Source: a virus
Virus record (IMG/VR): IMGVR_UViG_3300042888_002494
Coordinates: 1-57,555 of that record
Direction: 5' to 3' (one strand)
DNA length: 57,555 nucleotides
Position 1 is the first letter of the stretch, and each line of letters starts with the position of its first letter. Positions 8,760 through 17,230 of this stretch are shown one piece after another. A model generated the notes under the pieces. The model searched no databases, had not been told where the DNA came from, and saw only the letters and a program-made list of their open reading frames with translations. The translations under genes and the position numbers were made by a program.

Positions 8760-9678
8760 ACTGCTTCAATCCCCTTGTCGGTATAGGTCCACCTTGGAAA
8801 GTGTCATTCATAACAGATCCATATTGATCTCTGCCAGGAAGATAAACTACAGCACCTGTTAATGGATAGATAACCGTACCAGTTAAAGGATCAAAGTTAA
8901 GGCCAGAAGCAGAAACCTTTTCACTTGGAAGTCCTTTTGGTATTACCGCACGCATGCCTGTTCTTGAAGCTGCAACTTCTTTTCTCAACGCAGCTGCGAT
9001 CTGACACCAGGTCACAGCATTGCCTCTATTGACACTTTGTCTTGGGTTGGTTCTATTTGTAATGCTTAAATCAGCCAACTTAAGGCTTAATTCATCGTCA
9101 CCACCATAGCCATAGCTTCTGCTTAATTCGCAACACGCAGAAGCTTTGATGTATTCAGATAAGGTAAAGTTAAGAGTAGAACCATCATCTAAGTCTTGCA
9201 GTTTAAACATTTGCTTAATTTCTATAGAATAATGATGTATTAATTCTCCAACTTCCAATAAGGATGCATCTGGAAAAAAATACAATACTTCTTCAGGATC
9301 TAAATATAAAGGTGATATGTCAGCTGCAAAAGATATAATTTCGTCAGCCTTAAGGGTTACGGAGGGTTTATATTTGCTATCGGTGTCATTAACGTACAGA
9401 ACTTGTTTAACTATGATTGTACTAGAATCCTCTAGTAGCCCAACAAATTCTACAGTATATTTACCTGCAGTCGTTGGAGTAAACTCAATATAGTATTCAT
9501 ATCCGCTAACTTCAGTTAATGGATATGCAGCTGGATTAACCAAAGCATTTAGATAGTCTTTTACGGTTACTGTAACAGTTGCTGGACTTACATTAATTTG
9601 CTCTCCAGTAACTGGATTATTGTCTACAAATTTAACTTTAATTTGGACTTTGTCATTGACTAAGACGCTATTGCTCAT
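8752..9678 (-). CDS. Neck/head-tail adaptor protein with Ig-like N-terminal domain
   Basis: A 308-aa protein. Residues about 5-100 form a bacterial Ig-like beta-sandwich (VQIKVKFVDNNPVTGEQINV ... GYEYYIEFTPTTAGKYTVEFVG). The rest is helical and resembles connector adaptor proteins: a short DPEEVLYFFPDASLLEVGELIHHYS segment, then YIKASACCELSRSYGYGGDDELSLKLADLSI and a helical ATWC/LRKEVAASRTGM region. GGAG lies eight bases before the ATG. It is the first neck gene downstream of the accessory island. The Ig domain probably faces outward on the neck. Adaptor role is inferred; the two-part architecture is visible. Confidence 0.52.
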   Translation of the reverse strand: MSNSVLVNDKVQIKVKFVDNNPVTGEQINVSPATVTVTVKDYLNALVNPAAYPLTEVSGYEYYIEFTPTTAGKYTVEFVGLLEDSSTIIVKQVLYVNDTDSKYKPSVTLKADEIISFAADISPLYLDPEEVLYFFPDASLLEVGELIHHYSIEIKQMFKLQDLDDGSTLNFTLSEYIKASACCELSRSYGYGGDDELSLKLADLSITNRTNPRQSVNRGNAVTWCQIAAALRKEVAASRTGMRAVIPKGLPSEKVSASGLNFDPLTGTVIYPLTGAVVYLPGRDQYGSVMNDTFQGGPIPTRGLKQYD

Positions 9679-9759
9679 GTTTTCTCCATTTATTGGCGAT
9701 AAAAATATAGTACTGGCAGTTGTCTATTTATCTTAAGGTTGACTTTTAAGTAAGTAATT

Positions 9760-10012
9760 TTAATTAGATATTAAAATACTAGCTTCTGCAGTAGCTGATT
9801 TGACAGTCTGGATTGTGACATACCCAGCCGAAACAGAGTCTATAGTGATTACCCCAATAGTTGTGCTATTGCTGTAATCATTTACTCCACTGGTATATAG
9901 GTTTAAATTATTTAAAATTAAAGGAATTGATATTCCGTGGAACTCTTATTTCTAAAGCGCCTAAATAATCAAAACTAGCTTGATTATAAGCTATTGCTTC
10001 ATTGTATAACAT
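9760..10012 (-). CDS. Small virion-type protein, 83 aa, needing a +1 shift at CGGA
   Basis: From ATG 10012 the first frame encodes 25 residues ending ALEIRVP and then meets CGG at 9937-9935, after which it stops within nine codons. Skipping the C of CGG gives GISIPLILNNLNLYTSGVND and on to EASILISN, stop at 9760. The total is 253 bases, one more than a multiple of three. Both halves have normal composition and the join reads smoothly (Val-Pro-Gly-Ile-Ser-Ile-Pro). The C-terminal half is beta-rich and resembles a small decoration or fibre-associated protein, but I recognise no family. A pseudogene or sequencing error is the alternative; five other genes here break at the same motif. Confidence 0.6.
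9934..9937 (-). other. Candidate +1 recoding site: CCA CGGA ATA
   Basis: Zero frame reads CCA CGG AAT and then runs to TAA after nine codons; the frame entered by skipping the C of CGG (position 9937) reads CCA-GGA-ATA and continues to the gene end. One of six such sites in the window. Confidence 0.6.
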
Positions 10013-10084
10013 ATATTAAATTACCTAACCAAAAACAACTAACTATCATACTAGTAACTAATTTTAGGAACTTTGACTAGTTAA

Positions 10085-10891
10085 TTAAAGTGAGTAATCT
10101 TTTAGCGACTTCTTTTTTTGGTAGTCTTCTATTAGATTGGGCATCCAGACTTTGTAGCCGTTTTCTTGACCAACTACTTCTTCTTGCTCGAAAGAAGTCC
10201 CATAGCAAGCAATACTTAAATAAGCATATCTTTCACCCTTTTCAACTGGCAGGACTTCGTGTCTACCAATATAGGAAGAAGGGTATATTGCAACTGAACC
10301 AGACTTTGGTTTCCATACGGTAGAAATATTAGGGAAGTGGAGTTGCCCGCCGGTGTAGTTGTGGCCATTTAGTTCTTCTTCTGTTTCTACGCAGTCGTTT
10401 AAGTACAGGTTAATGCTTGAACTGTTATGCATAGACACTTGATTGCCGGTTGGCTTACCCCATTCATATGGAACTTGATCATCGCAATGCTGACCTATTC
10501 CTTGGCCATTTTCATATCCTGCTATGTGACCATTGGGTCTCCACCAAGAAGTCGTTGCAGCATCTGGAAAGTAGCAACAATATTCAACTAGTGCATCATA
10601 TATGGCATTCTCTAGTGAATCAATAAAGTCTATATATTTTTGAGGGACTTCAATATCTAGCTGTTTACCCTTAGTGTCCAAGAATCTTTGAGGAGCTTTT
10701 TCTATATCTGATAAGTTAAATTTAAAACCAGTTTTATTAGTAGCATACTTAACACCATCTTCTTCATGATAGGTGAATGTGTCTTCCTGATTCTTTCGAA
10801 TCCAACTCATGTATTCGAAAAGCAGGTTTTGATTTACGTCAATTACATTTTCTATTACAACTACGCCCATGCCAATATGTTCAGATTTCAT
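10085..10891 (-). CDS. 2-oxoglutarate/Fe(II) dioxygenase (island copy 1)
   Basis: A 268-aa protein of the prolyl-hydroxylase-like dioxygenase type. Metal ligands expected of the fold are visible as H135-C-D137 (GIGQHCDDQV) and a distal H211 (IGRHEVLPV), with R221 (KGERYAYL) as the 2-oxoglutarate carboxylate ligand. Between them lies NLYLNDCVETEEELNGHNYTGG, a signature shared with the next three genes. The first 110 residues are a helical cap specific to this group. It is the last of four tandem paralogues transcribed leftward; nine bases separate it from copy 2. Substrate unknown; hydroxylation of a virion or host protein, or of a small molecule, is possible. Confidence 0.82.
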   Translation of the reverse strand: MKSEHIGMGVVVIENVIDVNQNLLFEYMSWIRKNQEDTFTYHEEDGVKYATNKTGFKFNLSDIEKAPQRFLDTKGKQLDIEVPQKYIDFIDSLENAIYDALVEYCCYFPDAATTSWWRPNGHIAGYENGQGIGQHCDDQVPYEWGKPTGNQVSMHNSSSINLYLNDCVETEEELNGHNYTGGQLHFPNISTVWKPKSGSVAIYPSSYIGRHEVLPVEKGERYAYLSIACYGTSFEQEEVVGQENGYKVWMPNLIEDYQKKKSLKDYSL

Positions 10892-10899
10892 GATATTCC

Positions 10900-11781
10900 T
10901 TAGTAGTTAGATTTTGTTATATAAAATTGAGGAGAATCTTCTTTATAGCCAGACTCTAGTAGATGATTCTTTAAGTCGTCTCTTAAGGTTGGCATATATA
11001 CATTAGTTGCTTTTTGGGATAATTCTGGATCCTTTAAAGGGTCAGCAACGTATTCGTGAACTGCTGGATTAGGAGTTCCTTGACTATACCATCCAAGGTA
11101 ACTGTACCTAAAGCCTCCTCTAACTGGCTTAACTTCATGTGCGGCCATGTAGTTGGAGGGAAAGAATATTATATCTCCTTTTTTGGGAGAATAATCTATG
11201 TCTAAATAGTTAAAATAATGATGACCACCCATGTAGTTACTTCCATCTAATTCTTCTTCGTTGTCAACGGAATCGTTAAAATAAACCAAACTAGTAACTA
11301 CATTTCTTAATGCCAATTGGTCTTGTGGTTCTAGAACTCCATAAATATAATCAGCACTAATATCTGAATGAGAACCAAGATAAACATCTTTTGGATATTG
11401 AAGAATATGACCTTTGACTTTCCACCATACGCACTTATAGGCTAAGGGGAATAATTCAAAATATTGAAGAAGACATTTGTCTTTTGATGATTCTATAAAA
11501 GAAAAAATACTACGAAGATCATCATTGTCCTTGTAGTGAATTGCGCTTGCTCTCTTTGGCATTAAGTCAATACTGTGCTTATTGAAAAAGTAGCCACTTT
11601 TATTTACATATATTTCTTCATTGGTTTCCGGATCAATTCCGGGAGAATACATTTCGCTCCACTCTTCTTGAATTAAATCGTCAGATCTGTTAAGTAAATT
11701 CTGCCAATCTAAATCTAGACAACCTTCGAATACTACAACTCCACCACCTAGGTGTTTTGGTTCTACTTTATTGAATATCAT
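10900..11781 (-). CDS. 2-oxoglutarate/Fe(II) dioxygenase (island copy 2)
   Basis: A 293-aa paralogue of its neighbours. Visible active-site set: H138-S-D140 in YLGSHSDISA, distal H215 in YMAAHEVKPV, and R225 in GGFRYSYLG. The core double-stranded beta-helix spans about residues 120-235, with SLVYFNDSVDNEEELDGSNY followed by MGG. A C-terminal extension of about 60 residues carries NVYMPTLRDDLKNHL, a motif (Met-Pro-x-x-x-x-Asp) also present at the end of copies 1 and 3. Its ATG overlaps the stop of the gene upstream by four bases, so the tandem genes are translated together. Likely a soluble cytoplasmic enzyme acting late in infection. Confidence 0.82.
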   Translation of the reverse strand: MIFNKVEPKHLGGGVVVFEGCLDLDWQNLLNRSDDLIQEEWSEMYSPGIDPETNEEIYVNKSGYFFNKHSIDLMPKRASAIHYKDNDDLRSIFSFIESSKDKCLLQYFELFPLAYKCVWWKVKGHILQYPKDVYLGSHSDISADYIYGVLEPQDQLALRNVVTSLVYFNDSVDNEEELDGSNYMGGHHYFNYLDIDYSPKKGDIIFFPSNYMAAHEVKPVRGGFRYSYLGWYSQGTPNPAVHEYVADPLKDPELSQKATNVYMPTLRDDLKNHLLESGYKEDSPQFYITKSNY

Positions 11782-12695
11782 AATCTTCCAATTTCTTCAT
11801 TAGTGTTATTGCTTGTCATTGGTCTTTTGGCAGCTTCTGTCAAGAGCGATAATATCTCTGGATCTGTGTTTGCGTGTCTTTTTTCTATTGCATTTAAATA
11901 GTCTTCAACTATATTTGGCATCCAAACCTGTCCGCTGTCCATTACGTCAGAAGGCATTCTTATATTTACACCTCTACTTTGGTCACTTGATCCCTGTGCA
12001 AAATAACCAACATAAGCGTATCTTTCACCCTCTTTACACTCTAAAACTTTATGAGTTCCCAAATAATTAGAAGGAAACATTAACACGTCTCCTGCTTTTG
12101 GAGAATATGTAAAGTTTGCATAAGGGAAAACTATTTCACCACCTACGTAATCATTTTTATTTTTAATTTGATCAACAGAATCATTAAAGTATATAAGGCC
12201 ACCTAAGACATTTCTTATGGCCAACTGTTGATCAGGCTCTGCTCCGGGTTGATAGTTTACATCGTTGTCACAATGTTTACCAAATCGTCCACCCTTACCA
12301 TACGCTACGATATGACCTTGTGTTCTCCACCACAGACAAGTTAGCATCATGGGGAATATCTCTACATATCTTAGCATACATGCGTACATTGCATCCTCGC
12401 AAGCCTTAAAGAAATCAAAGTACTCTTGGCCCAATCCCTCGTGCATGAAATTCATAATATGATTAGAGGCGATTTCAACATCTTCTAAACTATACCTATG
12501 GCCACTTCTATTGATTGCATATATGGGATTGCCTATATCATTATTAATAAAAGTAAAATCGTCCTTTAAAGCTTGTAGTCGTACGCTTTTAGTAAAATCT
12601 AAAATGTAATCATGATCATTCATTGGAAGTACATTCTTAAAAAGAACAATTCCCATATCATATATTTCTATATTTTCTTCTTTTATCTCAAACAC
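11778..12695 (-). CDS. 2-oxoglutarate/Fe(II) dioxygenase (island copy 3)
   Basis: A 305-aa member of the tandem set. Active-site residues: H141-C-D143 (FGKHCDNDVNY), distal H215 (YLGTHKVLE) and R225 (EGERYAYVG). The paralogue signature is slightly changed here, GGLIYFNDSVDQIKNKNDYV followed by GG, lacking the Glu-Glu-Leu-Asn-Gly run seen in the others. The conserved CLWWRTQGHIVAYG before the metal site and VWMPNIVEDY near the end match copies 1, 2 and 4. The start overlaps the stop of copy 4 by one base (TAATG-like coupling). All catalytic residues are intact, so the gene appears functional. Confidence 0.82.
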   Translation of the reverse strand: MFEIKEENIEIYDMGIVLFKNVLPMNDHDYILDFTKSVRLQALKDDFTFINNDIGNPIYAINRSGHRYSLEDVEIASNHIMNFMHEGLGQEYFDFFKACEDAMYACMLRYVEIFPMMLTCLWWRTQGHIVAYGKGGRFGKHCDNDVNYQPGAEPDQQLAIRNVLGGLIYFNDSVDQIKNKNDYVGGEIVFPYANFTYSPKAGDVLMFPSNYLGTHKVLECKEGERYAYVGYFAQGSSDQSRGVNIRMPSDVMDSGQVWMPNIVEDYLNAIEKRHANTDPEILSLLTEAAKRPMTSNNTNEEIGRL

Positions 12696-13807
12696 TATAC
12701 TGACCTAGGTTCCGTTCCGCATGGCCCTTCTGGTAGAGAGTCGTCTAACGGTTGCAATTCTTGCTGCTTGGCAACTTCGATGACGTCATGACTCTGCGAG
12801 TATTGTGTAACTTCTCTACCTTGATAAACTGGATTCCATCCAGCTTCTAAGCCAAATTCTCCTGCTCTCTTTTCCCATCTAGAATAAGGAGTTCTGCAAT
12901 ACATTTCATAATCATCATAGATGTTATTAAACCACACAGGAGGGCACCACTCAAAGCTTTCTGAAGGTTCAGATATTACTACATTTGCAGGTATGTCAGA
13001 CGACCCCTGTCCAAAAAAGGTAAGGTATGAGTATCTAACTCCATTGCCCATTCTTCCCACATCGTGTGCTGCGATGTAGTTTGTTGGAAAGAATATGATG
13101 TCTCCCTTTTGAGGCTTATAGGACACTCCTAAGTGAACAAACCTTAGATGTCCACCAGTAAAGTTTTTACCATTTAATTGCTCTTCATCATCAACGCAAT
13201 CGTTTAGATACACTAACGCTCCACACGTCTGCCTAGAAGCAACCATACCCTTAGGCATGTACCTAATGCCATTAGTTACTTTATAATTTGTGTCATTGTC
13301 AGCATGGCATCCTAGTATTCCACCATCACCATACCTAAGTACGTGACCTCTAGTCTTCCACCAAATGGACCCAATCATTAATGGATAATAATCTATGTAT
13401 TTAATTAGACCTTTATATATTTGATCTTCTAAATAAATAAAGAAATCTTTTATTTCTTCTTCTGTATTAGGATTTACGGGATCCAATATTCTCACTGGAG
13501 CTGCAGGAACATCTTCCATTCTGTACTTGAATCCGTCTTCATTTATGCCGTATGTTACTCCGTCAATTTCTTTAAAGGACCATCTATTTTTGTGAGCTTC
13601 TTCAGCTCTTGAATCAATATGATCTAAAACTAAACTTTGATTTATTTTAAATGCATTTCGAATAACAACTATGCCAGGTGCTAATTCTTCTGCTTCAAAA
13701 TCCGCTATTTCTTTTATGGTTGCTTCGTCAAAATCAGGAGATACTGGATATGCAGTACTGCTCATTCTTGATTCATCTTTTTCAAAAAAAGAACTACTAT
13801 CTTCCAT
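12695..13807 (-). CDS. 2-oxoglutarate/Fe(II) dioxygenase (island copy 4, longest)
   Basis: A 370-aa protein, the longest of the four tandem paralogues, with extra N-terminal (about 35 residues, acidic) and C-terminal (about 50 residues) segments. Active-site set: H168-A-D170 (LGCHADNDTNY), distal H248 (YIAAHDVGRM), R258 (NGVRYSYL). The signature ALVYLNDCVDDEEQLNGKNF plus TGG is intact. An insert after the metal site (VTNGIRYMPKGMVASRQTC) is unique among the copies. Its start overlaps the stop of the glutathione-peroxidase-like gene by one base. The gene order suggests the oxygenase and redox-fold proteins are made together. Confidence 0.8.
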   Translation of the reverse strand: MEDSSSFFEKDESRMSSTAYPVSPDFDEATIKEIADFEAEELAPGIVVIRNAFKINQSLVLDHIDSRAEEAHKNRWSFKEIDGVTYGINEDGFKYRMEDVPAAPVRILDPVNPNTEEEIKDFFIYLEDQIYKGLIKYIDYYPLMIGSIWWKTRGHVLRYGDGGILGCHADNDTNYKVTNGIRYMPKGMVASRQTCGALVYLNDCVDDEEQLNGKNFTGGHLRFVHLGVSYKPQKGDIIFFPTNYIAAHDVGRMGNGVRYSYLTFFGQGSSDIPANVVISEPSESFEWCPPVWFNNIYDDYEMYCRTPYSRWEKRAGEFGLEAGWNPVYQGREVTQYSQSHDVIEVAKQQELQPLDDSLPEGPCGTEPRSV

Positions 13808-14421
13808 TATCCTAACACCTCATCTATAGCTTCCCTAATTGTCCATCCTGCACCTTGTATTCTCGGTGTTTCGTCCAATGGCATATCTTGCCAGTTAAAT
13901 CTTGATATCATAATTCCATCTCTACCTACTAAAAACTTTTCATAATTATGAGAAATTCTCGCCATTGCTTGCCCTTCTAAATTCTGTCCCTTCTTAGCTT
14001 CTTCTGTACCGTCTGCAGTAAAATCGGAATACGCTCTTTTGTCATATCCTTTAAGAAAAGAAAATATTTCATGTTCATTTTTTCCATTTACTTCAACTTT
14101 TTCAAAAATAGGAAAAGTTACAAAAGGATAATTTACTTTAATGAATTCAGATATTTCCTCATTACTTCCTGGATCCATTGAGCCAAACTGATTACAGGGA
14201 AATGCTAGGATAGAAAAACCTCTATCCTTAAATTTATCATGTACAGATTGCAATTGCCACAACTGCCTACTGGTTCTTGCGTACGACCAAAGCTTTGAGC
14301 ATTGTGGCTCATATCCAAACTTACTGGCAATATTAACTACTAAAGTTACTTTGCCCTTGTATTCTGCAAGGTGGTTTTCTTTACCCATTATTGAGGAGGC
14401 AGTAAAATTATACATACTCAT
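13807..14421 (-). CDS. Glutathione-peroxidase-fold protein lacking the usual peroxidatic Cys
   Basis: A 204-aa protein with clear glutathione peroxidase family landmarks: YKGKVTLVVNIASKFGYEPQ (residues 21-40), FSILAFPCNQFGSMDPGSNE (69-88), VTFPIFEKVEVNG and NYEKFLVGRDG. In active family members the first motif has Cys where Phe35 stands here, and the later Trp-Asn has become His-Asn; the Gln of FPCNQFG is kept. Cys41 just after the motif and Cys76 could substitute. An insertion of about 12 residues (WSYARTSRQLWQ) follows the first motif. It may be a non-catalytic or altered thiol protein working with the oxygenases, for example handling peroxide or assisting folding. Coupled to the neighbours by one-base overlaps. 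Confidence 0.78.
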   Translation of the reverse strand: MSMYNFTASSIMGKENHLAEYKGKVTLVVNIASKFGYEPQCSKLWSYARTSRQLWQLQSVHDKFKDRGFSILAFPCNQFGSMDPGSNEEISEFIKVNYPFVTFPIFEKVEVNGKNEHEIFSFLKGYDKRAYSDFTADGTEEAKKGQNLEGQAMARISHNYEKFLVGRDGIMISRFNWQDMPLDETPRIQGAGWTIREAIDEVLG

Positions 14422-14738
14422 TATCTCACCCCAACAAATAACGTTTCTAGATACTGGTCAACCTGCAATGTTCCAAACATTTTATCATTATCGATAACAC
14501 TTGCCTGCAGGCTGACGGTAGCTTTTATCGGGAATTCTACTTCTAATGAACATTTGAATGTTCCGTCAATAAAAGATGTATTAGTCAGAGGCGCAATTCC
14601 TTTTTCATGTGAGACTAAACCAGTTAGACTTTCATTGGAAGTATCTATACTTAAAGAGTATTTTTCTTTACCAAATGGAGTGTCTACGGTAATGCTCCAG
14701 TTCCCATTTATATTTATTGGATTATTAGATTCAATCAT
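14421..14738 (-). CDS. Small beta-barrel-like protein of unknown function
   Basis: A 105-aa protein with the pattern NGNWSITVDTPFGKEKYSLS, a Gly turn (LTGLVSHEKG), FIDGTFKCSLEVEFPIKATV and GTLQVDQYLETLFVGVR. This repeated strand-turn layout resembles a small actinobacterial and environmental family that typically ends in Phe-x-Gly-x-Arg, but I cannot name it. It is fused into the operon by a one-base overlap with the glutathione-peroxidase-like gene downstream. No signal peptide or catalytic motif is seen. A lipocalin-like or accessory binding role is a guess. Confidence 0.6.
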   Translation of the reverse strand: MIESNNPININGNWSITVDTPFGKEKYSLSIDTSNESLTGLVSHEKGIAPLTNTSFIDGTFKCSLEVEFPIKATVSLQASVIDNDKMFGTLQVDQYLETLFVGVR

Positions 14739-14764
14739 AACCCTAATTATAGCACATAGTTAAT

Positions 14765-15436
14765 TTATTCGTAGAAAAAACTGCCATTAGAAATAGCTAT
14801 TGGAGGATTATCTTTATGCCAAACATTTATAACCATAACTTGCCTTATGTTGGATTTGGCGGGGGTACTGCTATGTAGTCTGTGGCCGGCATCAAATATT
14901 ATAAGTCTATTACCTTTGTAAGATATTCTTTCCCTATCTTCTTTTGGTGAAATATATTCTTTAATATTTTCTTTTTCTAAAGATTCTTTATTTCCATTTA
15001 TGAAAGAATTTTTATGTATCTCCAAAAAACCACCATCTTCATTATCTACTCCATAATAGACACATCCGGTAATTGGACCTTGAAATATCTTATTTTCAAA
15101 ATATAAAAAAGTATCTTCGTCAACATGAAGATCTATATACTGTCCAGGATTATATGTTCTTGTCCAGTATTCAAAACCTAAAATGTCTTCATTGGGCCAT
15201 TCTAGATTTTCTTCCCAAATTTTTTGTATTATTTTTTTCTTCAATGTATTTGCTGGACTTCTCCACCAACCATCCCAAAACATGAATGGCGAATAAGAAC
15301 TAGAAGATTCTTCGTGATACATCATCAAATGTGCTGCAATTTTTTCTTCGTTTCCCATTGAAGTAGGAAAAAAATTAGGGCTATTTAATAGTTCGTTATA
15401 TAAATAATTATCTAAATAATTGTCTTTAACTATCAT
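14765..15436 (-). CDS. 2-oxoglutarate/Fe(II) dioxygenase, separate subfamily
   Basis: A 223-aa oxygenase not closely related to the four tandem copies. Ligands appear as H104-V-D106 (GQYIDLHVDEDTF), distal H188 in AGHRLHSSTPAKS, and R198 (NIRQVMVINVWH). The surrounding YWTRTYNPGQYIDLHVDEDT and GCVYYGVDNEDGGFLEIHKN are typical of prolyl-4-hydroxylase-like phage and bacterial enzymes. An insertion of about 30 Lys/Glu-rich residues lies between GGFLEIH and the distal motif. Twenty-six bases separate it from the beta-barrel gene downstream. Substrate unknown. Confidence 0.8.
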   Translation of the reverse strand: MIVKDNYLDNYLYNELLNSPNFFPTSMGNEEKIAAHLMMYHEESSSSYSPFMFWDGWWRSPANTLKKKIIQKIWEENLEWPNEDILGFEYWTRTYNPGQYIDLHVDEDTFLYFENKIFQGPITGCVYYGVDNEDGGFLEIHKNSFINGNKESLEKENIKEYISPKEDRERISYKGNRLIIFDAGHRLHSSTPAKSNIRQVMVINVWHKDNPPIAISNGSFFYE

Positions 15437-15448
15437 ATTAATTTTATT

Positions 15449-16663
15449 TTAGTTTAAATCTTTTGACGTTTCTGTGAACTCTTGTTCTAGTTTGGTATAC
15501 TCCGCAACGTTTACTCTTTTTTGTTTATTTTTTACATATTCTTTTATTAAAGTTTGGTTTTCTAAATAAACGCTTTTTTTAATGACATCTACAATTGTAT
15601 TGTTACGTTCTTTATATCCTGGACCAGAATAATAAGCTATATCTAGCATTTCGATTGCGGTTACATTATCTAAATCTAATTTATTTTCTATACAGAAAGT
15701 ATATATTACTGTTTCAAAAAAAGACATTTCTTTTTGAATCATAGATTCTGGTATTTGTAATTGATCTGGATAATTTACATTTAAGGAACCAAGAGTTCTA
15801 TATCTAAGTTTTGATATAAACCAATTCTTAAACTTTGAACCAACTTGTGAATTTTCTTCAATCGACTCTCTAGGATCTCCATTAGCACTAAAGAATAAAG
15901 CTAGAGAGGTGTCAGGTTGTCCATTGTTAATCTCTTCTATTGCATCAGCTGGGATAGCCCATTCATCGAATGCATTCTTACATTTTTCAGCAATCTGCTC
16001 ATTGGAGCTCCATGGATCTTGAGCTAAAAGATTCCATTCATAAGCTAACTTCATTGCGTGGGGGAAGGTTTGAGCCATATTAACCCTACAAGGCCATTGT
16101 TTATACAGGCTATCGTTTAATTCTATAAAATCAATTTTTACTATATAAATGTTAGACATTGAAGAAAGATATACAGTCCATCCTTCAATGTTTTCATCAT
16201 TATAATAAGATTTGTCGACTACATCGCCGGCGTCTTCTTTGTCTGATTCATAGAAAGCAACAGCTGCATAGCCGTCTAGATCACATCTTCTGGAGTCTTC
16301 TGTATATGCAGGCCTATTTCCCAATATGTCATGGTAATCAGCTGCTGAATTCATTATATGAAATACTGATTTAGATTTATCGTAGTTATCTTCTAGGACA
16401 TCTACTAAAAATTCATAGTTTTCGTAAAGAATATCTTCTGTATAATTTTGTGATACTAATCTATATACAAAATCTGTAAGCTTAAAATTTGCTTTAGTAA
16501 AAGCTATCAAAGTCTTATTGCCTATATCATAAGTGTCATAGTTAGTATATTCTTGAAGTCCGGTTGGCAAAACCGTATTTAAGGTAAAGTCTTCTTTAAC
16601 TCCGGTTACGGCATAGCACGCATAGTTAGAGGGGTCGTATTGCTCTATTGTTTTTTTTCCCAT
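15449..16663 (-). CDS. Hypothetical protein, 404 aa, acidic
   Basis: I do not recognise this protein. It begins MGKKTIEQYDPSNYACYAVT, has no signal peptide or membrane helix, and is acidic with many Asn, Asp and Tyr. Two Cys-containing segments occur (RRCDLDGYAAVAFYE, QWPCRVNMAQ). The C-terminal 80 residues are predicted helical and Lys/Glu-rich. It is downstream of the two small acidic IDP-FDE proteins and upstream of an oxygenase in the same right-to-left operon, so a shared process is likely. Its length and tyrosine-rich acidic composition would suit a structural or scaffold role as much as an enzyme. Confidence 0.5.
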   Translation of the reverse strand: MGKKTIEQYDPSNYACYAVTGVKEDFTLNTVLPTGLQEYTNYDTYDIGNKTLIAFTKANFKLTDFVYRLVSQNYTEDILYENYEFLVDVLEDNYDKSKSVFHIMNSAADYHDILGNRPAYTEDSRRCDLDGYAAVAFYESDKEDAGDVVDKSYYNDENIEGWTVYLSSMSNIYIVKIDFIELNDSLYKQWPCRVNMAQTFPHAMKLAYEWNLLAQDPWSSNEQIAEKCKNAFDEWAIPADAIEEINNGQPDTSLALFFSANGDPRESIEENSQVGSKFKNWFISKLRYRTLGSLNVNYPDQLQIPESMIQKEMSFFETVIYTFCIENKLDLDNVTAIEMLDIAYYSGPGYKERNNTIVDVIKKSVYLENQTLIKEYVKNKQKRVNVAEYTKLEQEFTETSKDLN

Positions 16664-16673
16664 AAAGCCTCAA

Positions 16674-16895
16674 TTATGTATTGGAAATTTTATTATCAAT
16701 TTCTTTTATTCTGTTTAGTATATCATAAATATCGTTTTGAGCAGTGCTGTTTTCCGCAGGTGTAAAGCTTTCTTCATCAAATTGCTCTGGATCTATTCCT
16801 AAAATTGACAATCTTAAAATTAAAGATTTTTCTAACTCAGATTTGACTAAACTATAAGCTTCTTTTATTTCCTCAGAAGATAAATTAAATTTCAT
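16674..16895 (-). CDS. Small helical protein with IDP-FDE motif, copy B
   Basis: A 73-aa, largely helical protein containing LGIDPEQFDEESF near the middle. The adjacent 84-aa protein has the matching LAIDPATFDEDTF at the same relative place, so the two are diverged tandem duplicates. N- and C-terminal parts look like short coiled coils (Lys/Glu heptad-like spacing). The ATG is two bases from the stop of the 84-aa gene. Function unknown; small acidic helical pairs of this type could be adaptors or chaperones for the neighbouring 404-aa protein. Confidence 0.6.
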   Translation of the reverse strand: MKFNLSSEEIKEAYSLVKSELEKSLILRLSILGIDPEQFDEESFTPAENSTAQNDIYDILNRIKEIDNKISNT

Positions 16896-16897
16896 AT

Positions 16898-17152
16898 TTA
16901 TGCTTCTAAAATTGATATTTCTTTTTGGATCATAGCCAAAGCATCTATGGATACCTTTAAGCGTTGATGTAGATCTATGGTAGTCAAGTCTGCAGGATCT
17001 ATTGAAGAATCTTCTTCAAAAGTATCTTCGTCAAACGTTGCTGGATCAATTGCTAATTTTATAAGAATCTCATAAATATCTTTTTCATATTTTGGAATAT
17101 TTTCTTCTAAAATTTCTATTTTTGTGATTTTATCTATATTATTAAAGATCAT
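16898..17152 (-). CDS. Small helical protein with IDP-FDE motif, copy A
   Basis: An 84-aa protein with the same Ile-Asp-Pro-x-x-Phe-Asp-Glu core as the next gene. A good ribosome site (AAGGAA) stands before its ATG after a 78-base gap, which makes it the probable first gene of a translational subunit. Helices flank the acidic core. No known domain recognised. The gap upstream (17153-17230) may contain a promoter, but I see no convincing -35/-10 pair. Confidence 0.58.
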   Translation of the reverse strand: MIFNNIDKITKIEILEENIPKYEKDIYEILIKLAIDPATFDEDTFEEDSSIDPADLTTIDLHQRLKVSIDALAMIQKEISILEA

Positions 17153-17230
17153 AACCGTTCCTTTGAATTTTGGACATATGTTACCTATAGTACCAATTTT
17201 TTTATAGATTTACTATTTTAAGACAATATC

